A stretch of DNA of 36,271 nucleotides from Fidelibacterota bacterium. Lineage in GTDB: Bacteria; Fidelibacterota; Marinisomatia; Marinisomatales; TCS55. Every line of letters begins with the position of its first letter. The stretch's first letter is position 1. This document shows positions 1 to 8,927 of this stretch, piece by piece. The stretch spans positions 8,632 to 44,902 of the forward strand of contig PBPT01000012.1 of the NCBI GenBank assembly GCA_002724735.1, written 5' to 3'. The translations under genes and the position numbers were made by a program. Below the pieces are notes generated by a model. That model was not told the origin of the DNA. It made no database searches and was given only the letters and a program-made list of their open reading frames with translations.

Positions 1-428
<428 letters not shown>

Positions 429-439
429 TTAACAAAGAA

Positions 440-469
440 ATTATGTAATAAAAATCGGCTGAAGTTAAA
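440..469 (-). promoter_or_regulatory. Candidate promoter of the glutamate dehydrogenase gene
   Basis: On the minus strand a TTTAAC (469-464) is followed after 18 bases by CATAAT (445-440). Transcription would start about 20 bases upstream of the ATG at 410. The elements match the sigma70 consensus only moderately in a very AT-rich stretch, so this is a positional guess. Confidence 0.35.
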
Positions 470-501
470 GGATTTATATGATAAAAATCATGTAATAATG
501 T

Positions 502-531
502 TTGAACAAAATGGATTAATTAGGGTAATTT
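502..531 (+). promoter_or_regulatory. Candidate promoter of the tRNA gene
   Basis: TTGAAC (502-507) is followed after 18 bases by TAATTT (526-531), 24 bases before the first tRNA base. The spacing suits a sigma70-type promoter, but the -10 match is weak and the region is AT-rich. Confidence 0.35.
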
Positions 532-555
532 TAAATAATAAAAAGATACTGAAAT

Positions 556-629
556 GGCGGAGTAGCTCAGCTGGTTAGAGCAGTGGAATCATAATCCACG
601 TGTCGGGGGTTCAAGTCCCTCCTCCGCTA
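556..629 (+). tRNA. tRNA with CAU anticodon, probably elongator tRNA-Met
   Basis: The 74-base sequence folds into a full cloverleaf. The acceptor stem is GGCGGAG/CTCCGCT with a G-U first pair. The D-arm is GCTC/GAGC, the anticodon stem GTGGA/TCCAC with loop ATCATAA, and the T-arm GGGGG/CCCTC with loop TTCAAGT. The anticodon reads CAU. It lacks the three G-C pairs at the base of the anticodon stem that mark initiator tRNA. The G4-C69 and G5-C68 pairs differ from the C-G pairs seen at those positions in E. coli tRNA-Ile2. A lysidine-modified Ile2 cannot be excluded by eye. The CCA end is not encoded. Confidence 0.93.
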
Positions 630-633
630 CTAT

Positions 634-652
634 CTTTTCTTGATAAGAAAAG
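634..652. other. AT-rich hairpin between tRNA and DUF6090-like gene
   Basis: CTTTTCTT (634-641) and AAGAAAAG (645-652) form a perfect 8-bp stem with a three-base loop, immediately after the tRNA and just beyond the stop of the converging gene at 667. It could end or process either transcript. It has only two G-C pairs and no long U-tract on either side, so a terminator role is weakly supported. Confidence 0.3.
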
Positions 653-666
653 CTCTCAATTTATTC

Positions 667-1356
667 TCAGTCCGTTGTTATTAAATTTATTTTTTGACGA
701 AGTATTTGCAGTCTCTTGCGGTAAGACACAATATTGCGATGGGTGAATTTTCTGATATGTGTTTTTTCTTTTGTGTATCCTAATGCAATATCATCATTGA
801 AAAACCTCTTATAATCCGAAATACTTGCTTTGCTGATTTCGCGATCTGTAATCGTTGGGTAATTTTCGATGATATACTTATTAAAGGAATGATAAAGAAC
901 TCTTTCGTTTTCAACTCCATCAACTATGTGAGAAGGAAAAACCTCATACAAATTATTAATGAGTATTTTGATGGAGTCATTTTCAAGAAGACCAATGCTC
1001 CCATCACTATTTAAAGAATTGTAGACAGATGTAGGTAGATTAATGGCTCTATATGCTTTTAAAGTAAGAATTATTCCTCGATCATTTTTTGTTAAACTAT
1101 CAACATGGTTAAAATCAACTTTCTTCCAATTTTCAATAACATATTCGCCAATACTTATATCTCTTTTGTATTGAGATATTTTTTTATCTACGTAACCAAT
1201 TCTTTGATCTAATTCATTTCCTAAGGAACGAAGATTGTTAATATTTTTATTTTGAACTATTCTATCATCTCTGACATCATCTAGATGAAGAGACAGTATT
1301 ATTCCAATGAAAACAGCCAAAAACTCTATACCTCCTCTTGCTAATATATTTTTCAT
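667..1356 (-). CDS. DUF6090-like membrane-anchored protein, copy A
   Basis: This 229-residue protein opens with MKNILARGGIEFLAVFIGI. It has one hydrophobic segment at about residues 8-25, followed by an acidic/basic tract (HLDDVRDDR) and a long, probably helical soluble region. The N-terminus is nearly the same as in the genes at 1372-2043 and 8247-8927. It resembles the Bacteroidota family DUF6090, in which a short GE-containing membrane helix precedes a coiled soluble domain. A NSDGSIGLLEND stretch at about residues 116-127 takes the place of the SSGRL motif of the other two copies, so this is the most divergent paralog. It is the last gene of the eight-gene unit, 15 bases after copy B. The function is unknown. 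Confidence 0.8.
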   Translation of the reverse strand: MKNILARGGIEFLAVFIGIILSLHLDDVRDDRIVQNKNINNLRSLGNELDQRIGYVDKKISQYKRDISIGEYVIENWKKVDFNHVDSLTKNDRGIILTLKAYRAINLPTSVYNSLNSDGSIGLLENDSIKILINNLYEVFPSHIVDGVENERVLYHSFNKYIIENYPTITDREISKASISDYKRFFNDDIALGYTKEKTHIRKFTHRNIVSYRKRLQILRQKINLITTD

Positions 1357-1371
1357 ATGAATTTTATATTT

Positions 1372-2043
1372 TCACAGTTCTTTGATTTTTTCATCTAGGA
1401 GTAAATCTACCTTTTTCATTTGATTTAATGCATTTTCAGCTTTAATGATATACAGTCCCTGAATTTCATCTATAAATGTTCTAAGTGAACCCAAATAATC
1501 ATTAGAAAATATTGTTTTTATATTTGTTTTTTTCACATCAGGATTAAAAGGTTCAGATCCAAAGTATTTTATTCCAAAATCTGAAGTGTACCAGAATGAA
1601 TCTAATTGTTCTCCGTTCAAATCCATCCTTGAATAGAAATGCCCATATATTATTCCAATTTCATTTGTTATTTCATCGTTTCCAAAGTAGGTGAGCCGAC
1701 CACTAGATACTGAAGCATCATAAGCAGAGGACGTACCAAAAAAAGTTGCGCCATTCCACACGTTACTTAGATTATTTATAAACTTTTCATAGTCGAACAT
1801 TTCTTTATTTTTAATCATTTCTAAAGCTTTCAATCCACTTTGATATGATTTTTGCTGAGAAGCAATAACATTCTTTAATGAAAAAATATCTTTTCTTAAG
1901 TCTTTTTGAATATTTATATAATCTGATTTTAAGCGTTTTTCAATTTCTTTGTCCTGTTTCCACTCATCTACATTGAAGGACAAAGTAATACCTAATAAAA
2001 CTGCTAAAAATTCTACCCCTCCTCTGGCTAAAATATTTTTCAT
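1372..2043 (-). CDS. DUF6090-like membrane-anchored protein, copy B
   Basis: This 223-residue protein begins MKNILARGGVEFLAVLLGI, with a single membrane helix at about residues 8-25 and then a charged, helix-rich domain. The motif SVSSGRLTYFGND at about residues 111-123 is shared with copy C (SVSSGRLNF) and recalls the SSG-x-L core of DUF6090 proteins. No catalytic motif is visible. The gene follows the exporter permease by 13 bases and lacks a clear Shine-Dalgarno, so it is probably translated by coupling within the operon. An adaptor or sensor for the neighbouring membrane proteins is possible but is inference only. Confidence 0.8.
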   Translation of the reverse strand: MKNILARGGVEFLAVLLGITLSFNVDEWKQDKEIEKRLKSDYINIQKDLRKDIFSLKNVIASQQKSYQSGLKALEMIKNKEMFDYEKFINNLSNVWNGATFFGTSSAYDASVSSGRLTYFGNDEITNEIGIIYGHFYSRMDLNGEQLDSFWYTSDFGIKYFGSEPFNPDVKKTNIKTIFSNDYLGSLRTFIDEIQGLYIIKAENALNQMKKVDLLLDEKIKEL

Positions 2044-2056
2044 AAATCAGTAATAA

Positions 2057-3247
2057 TTAATTTCTGAAAAGAGTATTTTCATCATTAAACGCTCTTGCGC
2101 ATCCCAAAACCGACAAAATAGCAAATCCAAAGAGAGACAAATAAACTTCAATCATATAAAAAGGGTTAATTACACCAGCAAATATATCTTTGGAAGCAAG
2201 AGACACATTAAGTATTGGAATCAGCGCAGTAACAGCGTTCAGCTCTATACCTGGCATAGTTCCGATGACGGCTGTAAAAACAATAGCTATATTTAATGGC
2301 GCTGCAATACTCTGAGCTTCTTTAAATGATTTTGCATAAATAGAGAGCCCCAGAAGAGCAGCACTAAAAAACGCAGAAACTGGTAACACCAACGTCATAA
2401 TAATGAAAATGGTTTTAAATGCGAACATATCATCAATCACCTTCATCATTTGAGGCGGAATGTCCGGAATAAAGTTGATACCAATAATTAATCCAGTTAA
2501 TGCTAAAAATGCTGTCAAAAAAGCAGCTAACATAATTACTAAAAATTTTCCAAGAACAATATCAAACCTGCTAGCTGGAGATGAGAGAATGGTCTCGAGG
2601 GTCCCTCTCTCTTTTTCGCCAGATCCAAGGTCTAAAGCAGGATACATTGCACCCAAAAACCCAAATAGAATGAAAATATATGGCAACCATCCGCCGATCA
2701 GACTTCCAATGACTTCCTGTTTTGATGCAACATCAACATATTCTACTTTGTAAGCCTGAACGATGTCCTGTTCAATATTTAAACGAGCCATACGCTTATC
2801 AATAATTTCGTCTTCAGAGGATTTGAGCAAAATTTTTATTACCTCTTGTGTAGTGTTAAATGAATCGGTACCCTTGAATTGAATTTGTATTTTTGCTTGA
2901 CTGTTTTGATCAATTTTTGATTGATAATCCTCTTGAATAGTGACCGATGCATCCAATACTTCGTTCTGCAAATATATTTCAACGCTATCCTCGGGGATGT
3001 CGTTTACAATCACAACCTTTTCCATACTTTCAAACGACCGATATAAGGTTGGAGCAAACTCTTTTCCAACAAAATGTATTTTTATTTTCTGCTCAGATGC
3101 TTTTTCTCTTTGTGAAGATTCTATCTTCATAAGCGTTCCAATGAGCGTTGGAACCAAAAGTAAAGGCATAACTATCATCATCAATAATGTGCGCTTATCT
3201 CTAGCAGTATCAAGAATTTCCTTTTTTGCTATGATCCAATATTTCAT
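2057..3247 (-). CDS. natB: ABC-2 type exporter permease, NatB-like
   Basis: This 396-residue protein matches the NatB/ABC-2 permease architecture. A first helix at about residues 22-40 (after the cytoplasmic segment EILDTARDKRTLLMMIV) is followed by an external domain to about residue 185. A cluster of about five helices follows to the C-terminus. The segment LDLGSGEKERGTLETILSSP is the cytoplasmic coupling motif typical of Na+ efflux/ABC-2 permeases. It lies one base after the partner ATPase gene, as in natAB operons. The substrate is not certain: NatAB exports Na+ in Bacillus, but close relatives export other compounds. Its usefulness here depends on the ATPase, which carries an internal stop. 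Confidence 0.88.
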   Translation of the reverse strand: MKYWIIAKKEILDTARDKRTLLMMIVMPLLLVPTLIGTLMKIESSQREKASEQKIKIHFVGKEFAPTLYRSFESMEKVVIVNDIPEDSVEIYLQNEVLDASVTIQEDYQSKIDQNSQAKIQIQFKGTDSFNTTQEVIKILLKSSEDEIIDKRMARLNIEQDIVQAYKVEYVDVASKQEVIGSLIGGWLPYIFILFGFLGAMYPALDLGSGEKERGTLETILSSPASRFDIVLGKFLVIMLAAFLTAFLALTGLIIGINFIPDIPPQMMKVIDDMFAFKTIFIIMTLVLPVSAFFSAALLGLSIYAKSFKEAQSIAAPLNIAIVFTAVIGTMPGIELNAVTALIPILNVSLASKDIFAGVINPFYMIEVYLSLFGFAILSVLGCARAFNDENTLFRN

Positions 3248-3248
3248 C

Positions 3249-4019
3249 TTATGCCTTACCTATTCTAAAGATGAACTCTTCTTCAAATGTTGATTGAGTC
3301 ATTTCTGATTTAAATTGATCTAAAGTATTATTGTAGTACATTTTTCCATTGTAGATAATGGAAATATCATCACAGACCTGATTGACCTCACCCATGCGAT
3401 GCGTTGAAAAAATCACCGTTTTTCCTTCCCCACGACATGATTTAATGAGTTCGACAATTGACCTGGAAGTCATCACGTCCAGGCCAGAGGTTGGCTCGTC
3501 AAATATCATAACTGCCGGATCGTGAATGATTGTTCGCGCTATAGAGGTTTTTTGCTTCATGCCTGTGCTGAGCCTTGCAATGCGTCGATCAGCAAAAGTG
3601 TTCATGTCTAGCATGCTGAATATTTTGTCTTTTCGCTCTTGAAAGGATTTAGCGTCCATTCCATGGAGGTCAGCAATATATTTAACCATTTCCGTTGGCG
3701 TCAAACGGTCGTAAAGGGCCGTTTGGCCCGTCATAAAGCCAATTTCACCTCTCACAGCTTGTCCCTTTTTGACGGTATCGTAATTGGAAACAGTAATGCT
3801 TCCAGATGTAGGCTTGAGCATGGTTGCTATCATGCGGAGCGTTGTGGTTTTTCAAGCGCCGTTTGGGCCAAGTAAACCAAATATTCGTCCGGGTTTGCAT
3901 TCAAAAGAGATATTGTCAACAGCTTTTAGAGTCTTGGTATTTTTGAAATCATCGCCCATTTCTTTGCGCTGTTTTTTATTCAGGGTAAAATCTTTGACTA
4001 AATTTTCAACTTTGATCAT
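3249..4019 (-). pseudogene. natA: NatA-like ABC ATPase interrupted by TGA in Walker A
   Basis: The full frame from ATG at 4019, with Shine-Dalgarno AAAGGAG four bases upstream, encodes a typical 256-codon ABC ATPase. Codon 56 (3854-3852) is TGA exactly where Walker A needs glycine: the sequence reads GPNGA-stop-KTTT. All other motifs are present: Q-loop region near residue 99, signature LSTGMKQK at 150-157, Walker B with D174-E175, and H-loop H207. The frame does not shift, so a single base change from GGA explains the stop. Reinitiation at Met63 would omit the Walker A lysine and give an inactive ATPase. It is either a recent nonsense mutation or a base error. The partner permease and downstream genes look intact. 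Confidence 0.85.
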
Positions 4020-4069
4020 AAAACTCCTTTGATCATTATTCGATTATAAAAAAATTTTGTTGTATAGGA

Positions 4070-6982
4070 TTAAATTGCTTTCTGAAAGCTAAAGACCCAT
4101 TCGTTTATATTTTCAAGTGAATTTCCATCGATTGTTGCCTCAATGGGCTTGTCAATTCTAAGATATAACGGCTGTCCATAGATGTTTGAAGATAACCGCA
4201 ATCCAAAACCATAATTTAACAATGAAGTGTTATCAAATAAGCGGTCATTTAAAACGAACTTAGAACCGGATAAAATGCCTCCATCGATAAAGGCGGCCAG
4301 CTCTAAACTGATGGGTCCAAATCTTTTATGCATGAATGTCTCAAAACTATTTGAAAGGACTTTTTCAACACCGATAAAATTCTGATTTCCAAAAGCTCGT
4401 AGATTTGCATCGCCTGGCATGTGATAGCGATTTCGTAAGTCATAATCCCCGTAAAAACTCGACGCATCTCTAAGATATCCTTTTTTGAGCATTGCGGCTG
4501 AACCTGCTCCTTCAACAGTAAATCGTTCCTGGGCGGGCACCCCCTTAGCGTCAGACCGCATCCATCCAAAAAAACTTCTATCCCGAACACCGAATAATCT
4601 GCTTTTCTTTTCAAACGTATCTTCCATGGTTAGTCTGGTAAAAGACCAATCCGATATACCAGCTGGAGAAAAGTCGATCATTATCGATCCTCCAGACAAT
4701 CTACTATCCGAAATACCGAACGAAACGACAGAGGTCAATCCTTTGTCAAACAGATTTGTCCGATTAATATTTGAGGCATCTGTAATAGACAAACCAACAG
4801 TTAAAGTGATGGGGCTGGTAGGATTCAGAGCATTGGATGTTGAAATCCTTAAACCCCTCACCCCGCCAAGATCATACAAATGATAATCGTATTTTCTTAG
4901 CCCGCTATGAAGATAGCGTCTCCATCCCGATATTTGCCAATAACCCTTGCCGGTTTCAGAACCTAAATTAAAATCAACGTTCAGTTCTTCATTTATGCCA
5001 TACGTTCTGTTGAGTTTTATGCCAGGCATGTAGCTATCGATATCGTGATACTGAAGCGTGGGATGGTACTGAATCACATATCTATTGCGTGGACGGTAGC
5101 GCATACCAGGCCGATACAACAAAATCTCAGAAGGCATTTTTGTCTGAACAAAATTATTTCTAAAGTCGATATCCATTGTTTGCACATCCGGATCCAGTGA
5201 TGCATTTTTTGGCTCAGAGGGAACGTTGTACGTAAATGAATCGGTTCTTCTGAATTTGTGATTTTTCCACCAGATTCTATGTGCAGATCCATCCGCTAAA
5301 TTTGTTTCAATCAATTGCGGCATATCTCTTTTCCCGTGGCGAACGATATTCAAAGTAACGTCCCACGTACCATTAGGTTTTTGAGTTTTTTTCCAACTTT
5401 TTAATCCATAATCGAGAAGACGAGTATCGTGAAGCCAAGGCCTAAAAAACCAATCAAGATCCTCACCACTGACCTCCTCAACGACATCTATAAAGCGCTT
5501 TTCATTTACGTGCTTTAGTTTCCAACGGCGATAGTATTCTTGCATGCTGTTTAAAAAAATTTCTTCACCTAAAATATATTTTAACTCATCCAGCATTAAG
5601 GATGGTTTCGTGTAAGCATTCGCACCTGCAGCTCTGGTATTTTTAAACATATAGGTTGAGCGACTGATTGGTTCATCAAGGCCACTACTCATAAATCCGA
5701 TCATGCTCCATTGTGTATTGCCTAGGTCGCTTGAAAACTTCCAATACTTTTTTTGCCAGTTTTTCAGTCTATCGCTTTTCATGTCAAACCCTTGATCTCC
5801 GTACCGGTCCACCATATACCATCGCTCTTGAAAGCTCGTAAACCCTTCATCCAGCCAAGACTCACGAACTTCGTTGTTTGCTAATATTCCAAAAAACCAT
5901 ATATGTCCCACCTCATGCAAAATAAGTCCCTCAGACTCACTGCCATCCATTACGAGCATCGGATATTCCATTCCTCCACCAGCCAGCCTATCGGTATTGG
6001 TAACTTGCGGGTAGGCATACATTCCGAACTTTGTACTAAGCCACTCAATCGCACGTTCTGTCCTTGCAACAACCTTTTTGGTCCATTTCTTGCCATTTTT
6101 TTGATTGTAAAGGACATGAACGTCAATACCATTCCAACTGCCGCTTTCGTATAAAAAATTGGGGGTTGTCACCCATGCAAAATCATGCACATTCTCAGCA
6201 AAAAACGTTACGATTCGTCTTTCGCTTTCATCGTATTCATTGCGGTTTTTTTTAAAACCTTTTAGCCACTGACTAAAATTCTGACTGGTATCTACTCGAA
6301 CCTCTTCCCAACCCGGGTCACCATTTGTAACGGTTCCCGTAGAACCAATTATATAACCTCGAGGTACATTCATTGTAACTTCATAATTTCCAAACTCACC
6401 ATAAAATTCTCCTTCAGCATGAAAGGGTTCATTGAACCAGCCATTTTCATCATACACCACTACCCTTGGATACCATTGCGCAAAATTATACTGCACTCCA
6501 ACGCGCCCTGCTCGCTCTAAAAATTCTCCCACATGGTGCGTCCAATCCAAATCAATTACCATTGTAGCTCCGGGCTGAAGACCTTTGGAGAGCTTAGCAG
6601 ACAATATTGTATCATCTATTTTAAAAGTATCCGATAATGCCGATGCGCCATTCTTTATGATGAAATTATTTATTTCGTATTTGCTAAAAAATGGACCTAT
6701 ACCTTTTTTAATGCGCGCTCCTCTATAGGTTCTACCAAGACCCGCTGAATACTCTCTATATTTAACGGTTCCTTCTTGAAAAGCATTTGCATATAGATTT
6801 AAATAGAAGTGATAAAGCGTATCAGGAGAATTATTTTTATAACTGATAGTGGAATGTCCCCCAATGGTATGATTAGCAGTATCCAACTGGACATCCATTT
6901 TATAGGATACAAATTGTTGCCAGTAATCCTCTGCAAAAATTGGAGAAAGACATAATAACAATAAAAGGTTAATTTTTTTCAT
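4070..6982 (-). CDS. Secreted M1-family metallopeptidase with C-terminal barrel-like region
   Basis: The 970-residue product starts with a signal peptide (MKKINLLLLLCLSPIFA). The gluzincin core is complete. The exopeptidase motif region reads GGGMEY (335-340), the zinc motif is HEVGH (356-360), and the third ligand Glu379 lies 19 residues after the second histidine, with the WLDEGFTSF context. A downstream AYTKPSLMLDELKYILG segment fits the catalytic-tyrosine region. After about residue 630 the sequence changes to alternating polar and hydrophobic strands and ends with YGFGLRL...LRID-type stretches. These resemble the last strands of surface-antigen/Omp85 (D15) barrels. Ordinary M1 enzymes lack this. 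It would make an outer-membrane-anchored or surface aminopeptidase. The barrel part is inferred from pattern alone. The stop lies 50 bases before the ATPase gene. Confidence 0.85.
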   Translation of the reverse strand: MKKINLLLLLCLSPIFAEDYWQQFVSYKMDVQLDTANHTIGGHSTISYKNNSPDTLYHFYLNLYANAFQEGTVKYREYSAGLGRTYRGARIKKGIGPFFSKYEINNFIIKNGASALSDTFKIDDTILSAKLSKGLQPGATMVIDLDWTHHVGEFLERAGRVGVQYNFAQWYPRVVVYDENGWFNEPFHAEGEFYGEFGNYEVTMNVPRGYIIGSTGTVTNGDPGWEEVRVDTSQNFSQWLKGFKKNRNEYDESERRIVTFFAENVHDFAWVTTPNFLYESGSWNGIDVHVLYNQKNGKKWTKKVVARTERAIEWLSTKFGMYAYPQVTNTDRLAGGGMEYPMLVMDGSESEGLILHEVGHIWFFGILANNEVRESWLDEGFTSFQERWYMVDRYGDQGFDMKSDRLKNWQKKYWKFSSDLGNTQWSMIGFMSSGLDEPISRSTYMFKNTRAAGANAYTKPSLMLDELKYILGEEIFLNSMQEYYRRWKLKHVNEKRFIDVVEEVSGEDLDWFFRPWLHDTRLLDYGLKSWKKTQKPNGTWDVTLNIVRHGKRDMPQLIETNLADGSAHRIWWKNHKFRRTDSFTYNVPSEPKNASLDPDVQTMDIDFRNNFVQTKMPSEILLYRPGMRYRPRNRYVIQYHPTLQYHDIDSYMPGIKLNRTYGINEELNVDFNLGSETGKGYWQISGWRRYLHSGLRKYDYHLYDLGGVRGLRISTSNALNPTSPITLTVGLSITDASNINRTNLFDKGLTSVVSFGISDSRLSGGSIMIDFSPAGISDWSFTRLTMEDTFEKKSRLFGVRDRSFFGWMRSDAKGVPAQERFTVEGAGSAAMLKKGYLRDASSFYGDYDLRNRYHMPGDANLRAFGNQNFIGVEKVLSNSFETFMHKRFGPISLELAAFIDGGILSGSKFVLNDRLFDNTSLLNYGFGLRLSSNIYGQPLYLRIDKPIEATIDGNSLENINEWVFSFQKAI

Positions 6983-6993
6983 TTTTTTCTTTT

Positions 6994-8214
6994 CTAATAT
7001 TTATTTTCTTCAGAAAAAGAACTTTTGAAGTCACTTCCTGATGGATTTTGAAATACCTTCAGTTCAAATTCTGATACAACAGACAGTAAATGATCAAAAA
7101 TATCAGACTGTATCTTTTCATAATTTGCCCAGTCGGTGTCGTTTGAAAAAACGTAGATCTCAATGGGCAGTCCACTTGCGTTGGGAGGTAACTGTCTTAC
7201 CAAGAATGTCATTTCATTATGAATCTGATTATGATTTCTTAGATATCCTTCAACATAGGCTCTAAACGTACCAATATTGGTCAGAGACCTTCCGTTGATT
7301 AAACCCTCTTCTTCAACCTTGCTATCGCTGTTAAACTGCTGAATTTCTTCAAGTTTTACTTTAAGATAATCGGATATTACATTGAATTTACTATATCTAT
7401 CGATCATTTCTTTTGTGCAAAATTTTATTGTATTCATGTCAATATTTATTGAGCGTTTTATTCTTCTTCCTCCACTCTCTGACATACCTCTCCAATTTTT
7501 AAAGGACGAATCAATGAGCTTATTGGTTGGAATGACACTAATAGTTTTGTCCCAGTTCTGAATCTTTACGGAATGAAGTGCAATGTCTATCACATCACCA
7601 TCGGCTCCAAATTGAGGTGCCTCTACCCAATCACCAACCTTAAATAGGTCGTTAGAGCTTATCTGAACACTAGAAACCAGCGATAGAATTGTATCTTTGA
7701 AAACCAACACAAGGACCGCAGTTAAGGCTCCCAGTCCACTCAATAAATACACCGGTGAATTACCTGTTAGAATCGCCATCACAACGATGATTCCAAAAAT
7801 ATTTATCAAAAGCTTTCCTATTTGTGTATAGCTTTTGATGCTAAACTTTTTTGATAGGTCCGTGAGCTTAAACATCTCATTAAAGGCATTAATAAAGGCA
7901 TTTAATGAGTAGAGAAATACTATGGCAATGGCAGATAGAATTGCTCTATCTAATAGGGCATTCCAAAAAATTATATCCTTTGAATTGTAAAGTATGATCA
8001 GTGGAACAAGATAAGGAAGCTTGTTGAACACTCTTTGTTCAATCAAAATGTCATCAAATTTTGTAGAGGTCTTTTTAAACAAATGAGAGACCGTTCTGAG
8101 TAATATCCTTGATGTTATAAAATAGGCGACCAGACAAAGTATGCCAATGACTAGATAAGAGGAATACCACTGGTCAGAAAAAAGGGACTGTATAAACTCT
8201 TGAGAATCTTGCAT
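6994..8214 (-). CDS. ybdG: Mechanosensitive channel, YbdG (MscS superfamily) type
   Basis: The 406 residues align by eye with E. coli YbdG over most of their length. Shared stretches include ISSNDLFKVGDWVEAPQFGA, IQNWDKTISVIPTNKL, SFKNWRGMSESGGRRIKRSI and TNIGTFRAYVEGYLRNH. Several N-terminal helices precede the pore helix (LSGLGALTAVLVLVFKD, about residues 157-173) and the cytoplasmic MscS beta domain. YbdG is a small-conductance channel involved in osmotic stress in the inner membrane. ATG at 8214 has Shine-Dalgarno AAGGAA. It sits between a DUF6090-like gene (32 bases upstream) and the M1 peptidase (11 bases downstream), so it is part of the same operon. Confidence 0.95.
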   Translation of the reverse strand: MQDSQEFIQSLFSDQWYSSYLVIGILCLVAYFITSRILLRTVSHLFKKTSTKFDDILIEQRVFNKLPYLVPLIILYNSKDIIFWNALLDRAILSAIAIVFLYSLNAFINAFNEMFKLTDLSKKFSIKSYTQIGKLLINIFGIIVVMAILTGNSPVYLLSGLGALTAVLVLVFKDTILSLVSSVQISSNDLFKVGDWVEAPQFGADGDVIDIALHSVKIQNWDKTISVIPTNKLIDSSFKNWRGMSESGGRRIKRSINIDMNTIKFCTKEMIDRYSKFNVISDYLKVKLEEIQQFNSDSKVEEEGLINGRSLTNIGTFRAYVEGYLRNHNQIHNEMTFLVRQLPPNASGLPIEIYVFSNDTDWANYEKIQSDIFDHLLSVVSEFELKVFQNPSGSDFKSSFSEENKY

Positions 8215-8246
8215 GTTTTTCCTTAAAAATTTTAAATGTTAAATTT

Positions 8247-8927
8247 CTATGATAGCTTCTTTTGTAAATAATTATCGATTGACCGCTTTGTAATTTTCAT
8301 TTGCTCTTTGGTGTCACCTAGTCTTTTGAGGTAAAAATTTTCAACGTAATCTAAAATCCAATAAAGCGCATTTTGAAGTTTGTCAGAGTAAAGTATGTTC
8401 AATGTATTTTTGTCAAAAGTTTTTGTCCCATGAACAAGGCTGTAAAAATCTATGAAATAGTCGCTTTTTAGCTTCTGTAGGCGTAAATCATAAAGATTGC
8501 TGTTGGTGTCTAGTCTTTTGTAAAAATGCTCATAGAGTAGCGAAATTTCATTGCTAATAGCCATATCAGTTGAAAAATTCAATCGACCACTAGATACTGA
8601 GGCTTTATAAGAGGTTAAGGATCCGAAGAAAGTTGGAGCGGTAACTCTTTGTATCGATGTTAAAATATCATTTTCATCAAACTGGAGCTTTTTATCACTA
8701 TAGCTAATTATTTTTTTAAGTAAAATTTTTTGATTCTCGACTGAAGCAATAATCCTATTTATGTTTTCCACATCGCTTTGTATTTCGATCGAGATATTTT
8801 TATAATCCTCAATTAATTTTTTTTGAATATCTCTCTCCTGGCGCTGATCTTCAACCCATAAAGATATTGTAATTCCAAACAATACTGCTAAAAACTCAAT
8901 ACCTCCTCTTGCTAAAATTTTTTTCAA
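8247..8927 (-). CDS. DUF6090-like membrane-anchored protein, copy C (TTG start)
   Basis: An ATG at 8963 gives an N-terminal extension, but I place the start at TTG 8927. The two paralogs begin at the equivalent point (MKNILARGG; here TTG-encoded KKILARGGIEFL). The TTG also forms a TTGA overlap with the stop of the sixA gene, a typical translational-coupling arrangement. This gives 226 residues with one helix at about 8-25 (EFLAVLFGITISLWVED) and a helical soluble domain. That domain contains SVSSGRLNF, shared with copy B, and an NEISLLYEHFYKRLD stretch similar to copy B. No enzymatic motif is visible. The function is unknown; proximity to the channel suggests an envelope role. Confidence 0.78.
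   Translation of the reverse strand: MKKILARGGIEFLAVLFGITISLWVEDQRQERDIQKKLIEDYKNISIEIQSDVENINRIIASVENQKILLKKIISYSDKKLQFDENDILTSIQRVTAPTFFGSLTSYKASVSSGRLNFSTDMAISNEISLLYEHFYKRLDTNSNLYDLRLQKLKSDYFIDFYSLVHGTKTFDKNTLNILYSDKLQNALYWILDYVENFYLKRLGDTKEQMKITKRSIDNYLQKKLS

Noticed and set aside
634-652. Hairpin after the tRNA as a clear Rho-independent terminator
   Set aside because: The stem has only two G-C pairs and no U-tract follows, so I list it only as a hairpin.
2460-2753. Open frames of 60-130 codons antisense to natB, the M1 gene and many ribosomal genes
   Set aside because: They lack ribosome binding sites and recognisable protein features, and they lie fully inside well-supported genes. 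They are shadows of the real frames.
3852-3854. TGA read as glycine through a changed genetic code (as in Gracilibacteria/SR1)
   Set aside because: TGA is the true stop of several neighbours, including sixA, rplQ, rpmC and DUF6090-like copies A and B. TGA was not found as a needed sense codon elsewhere in the window.
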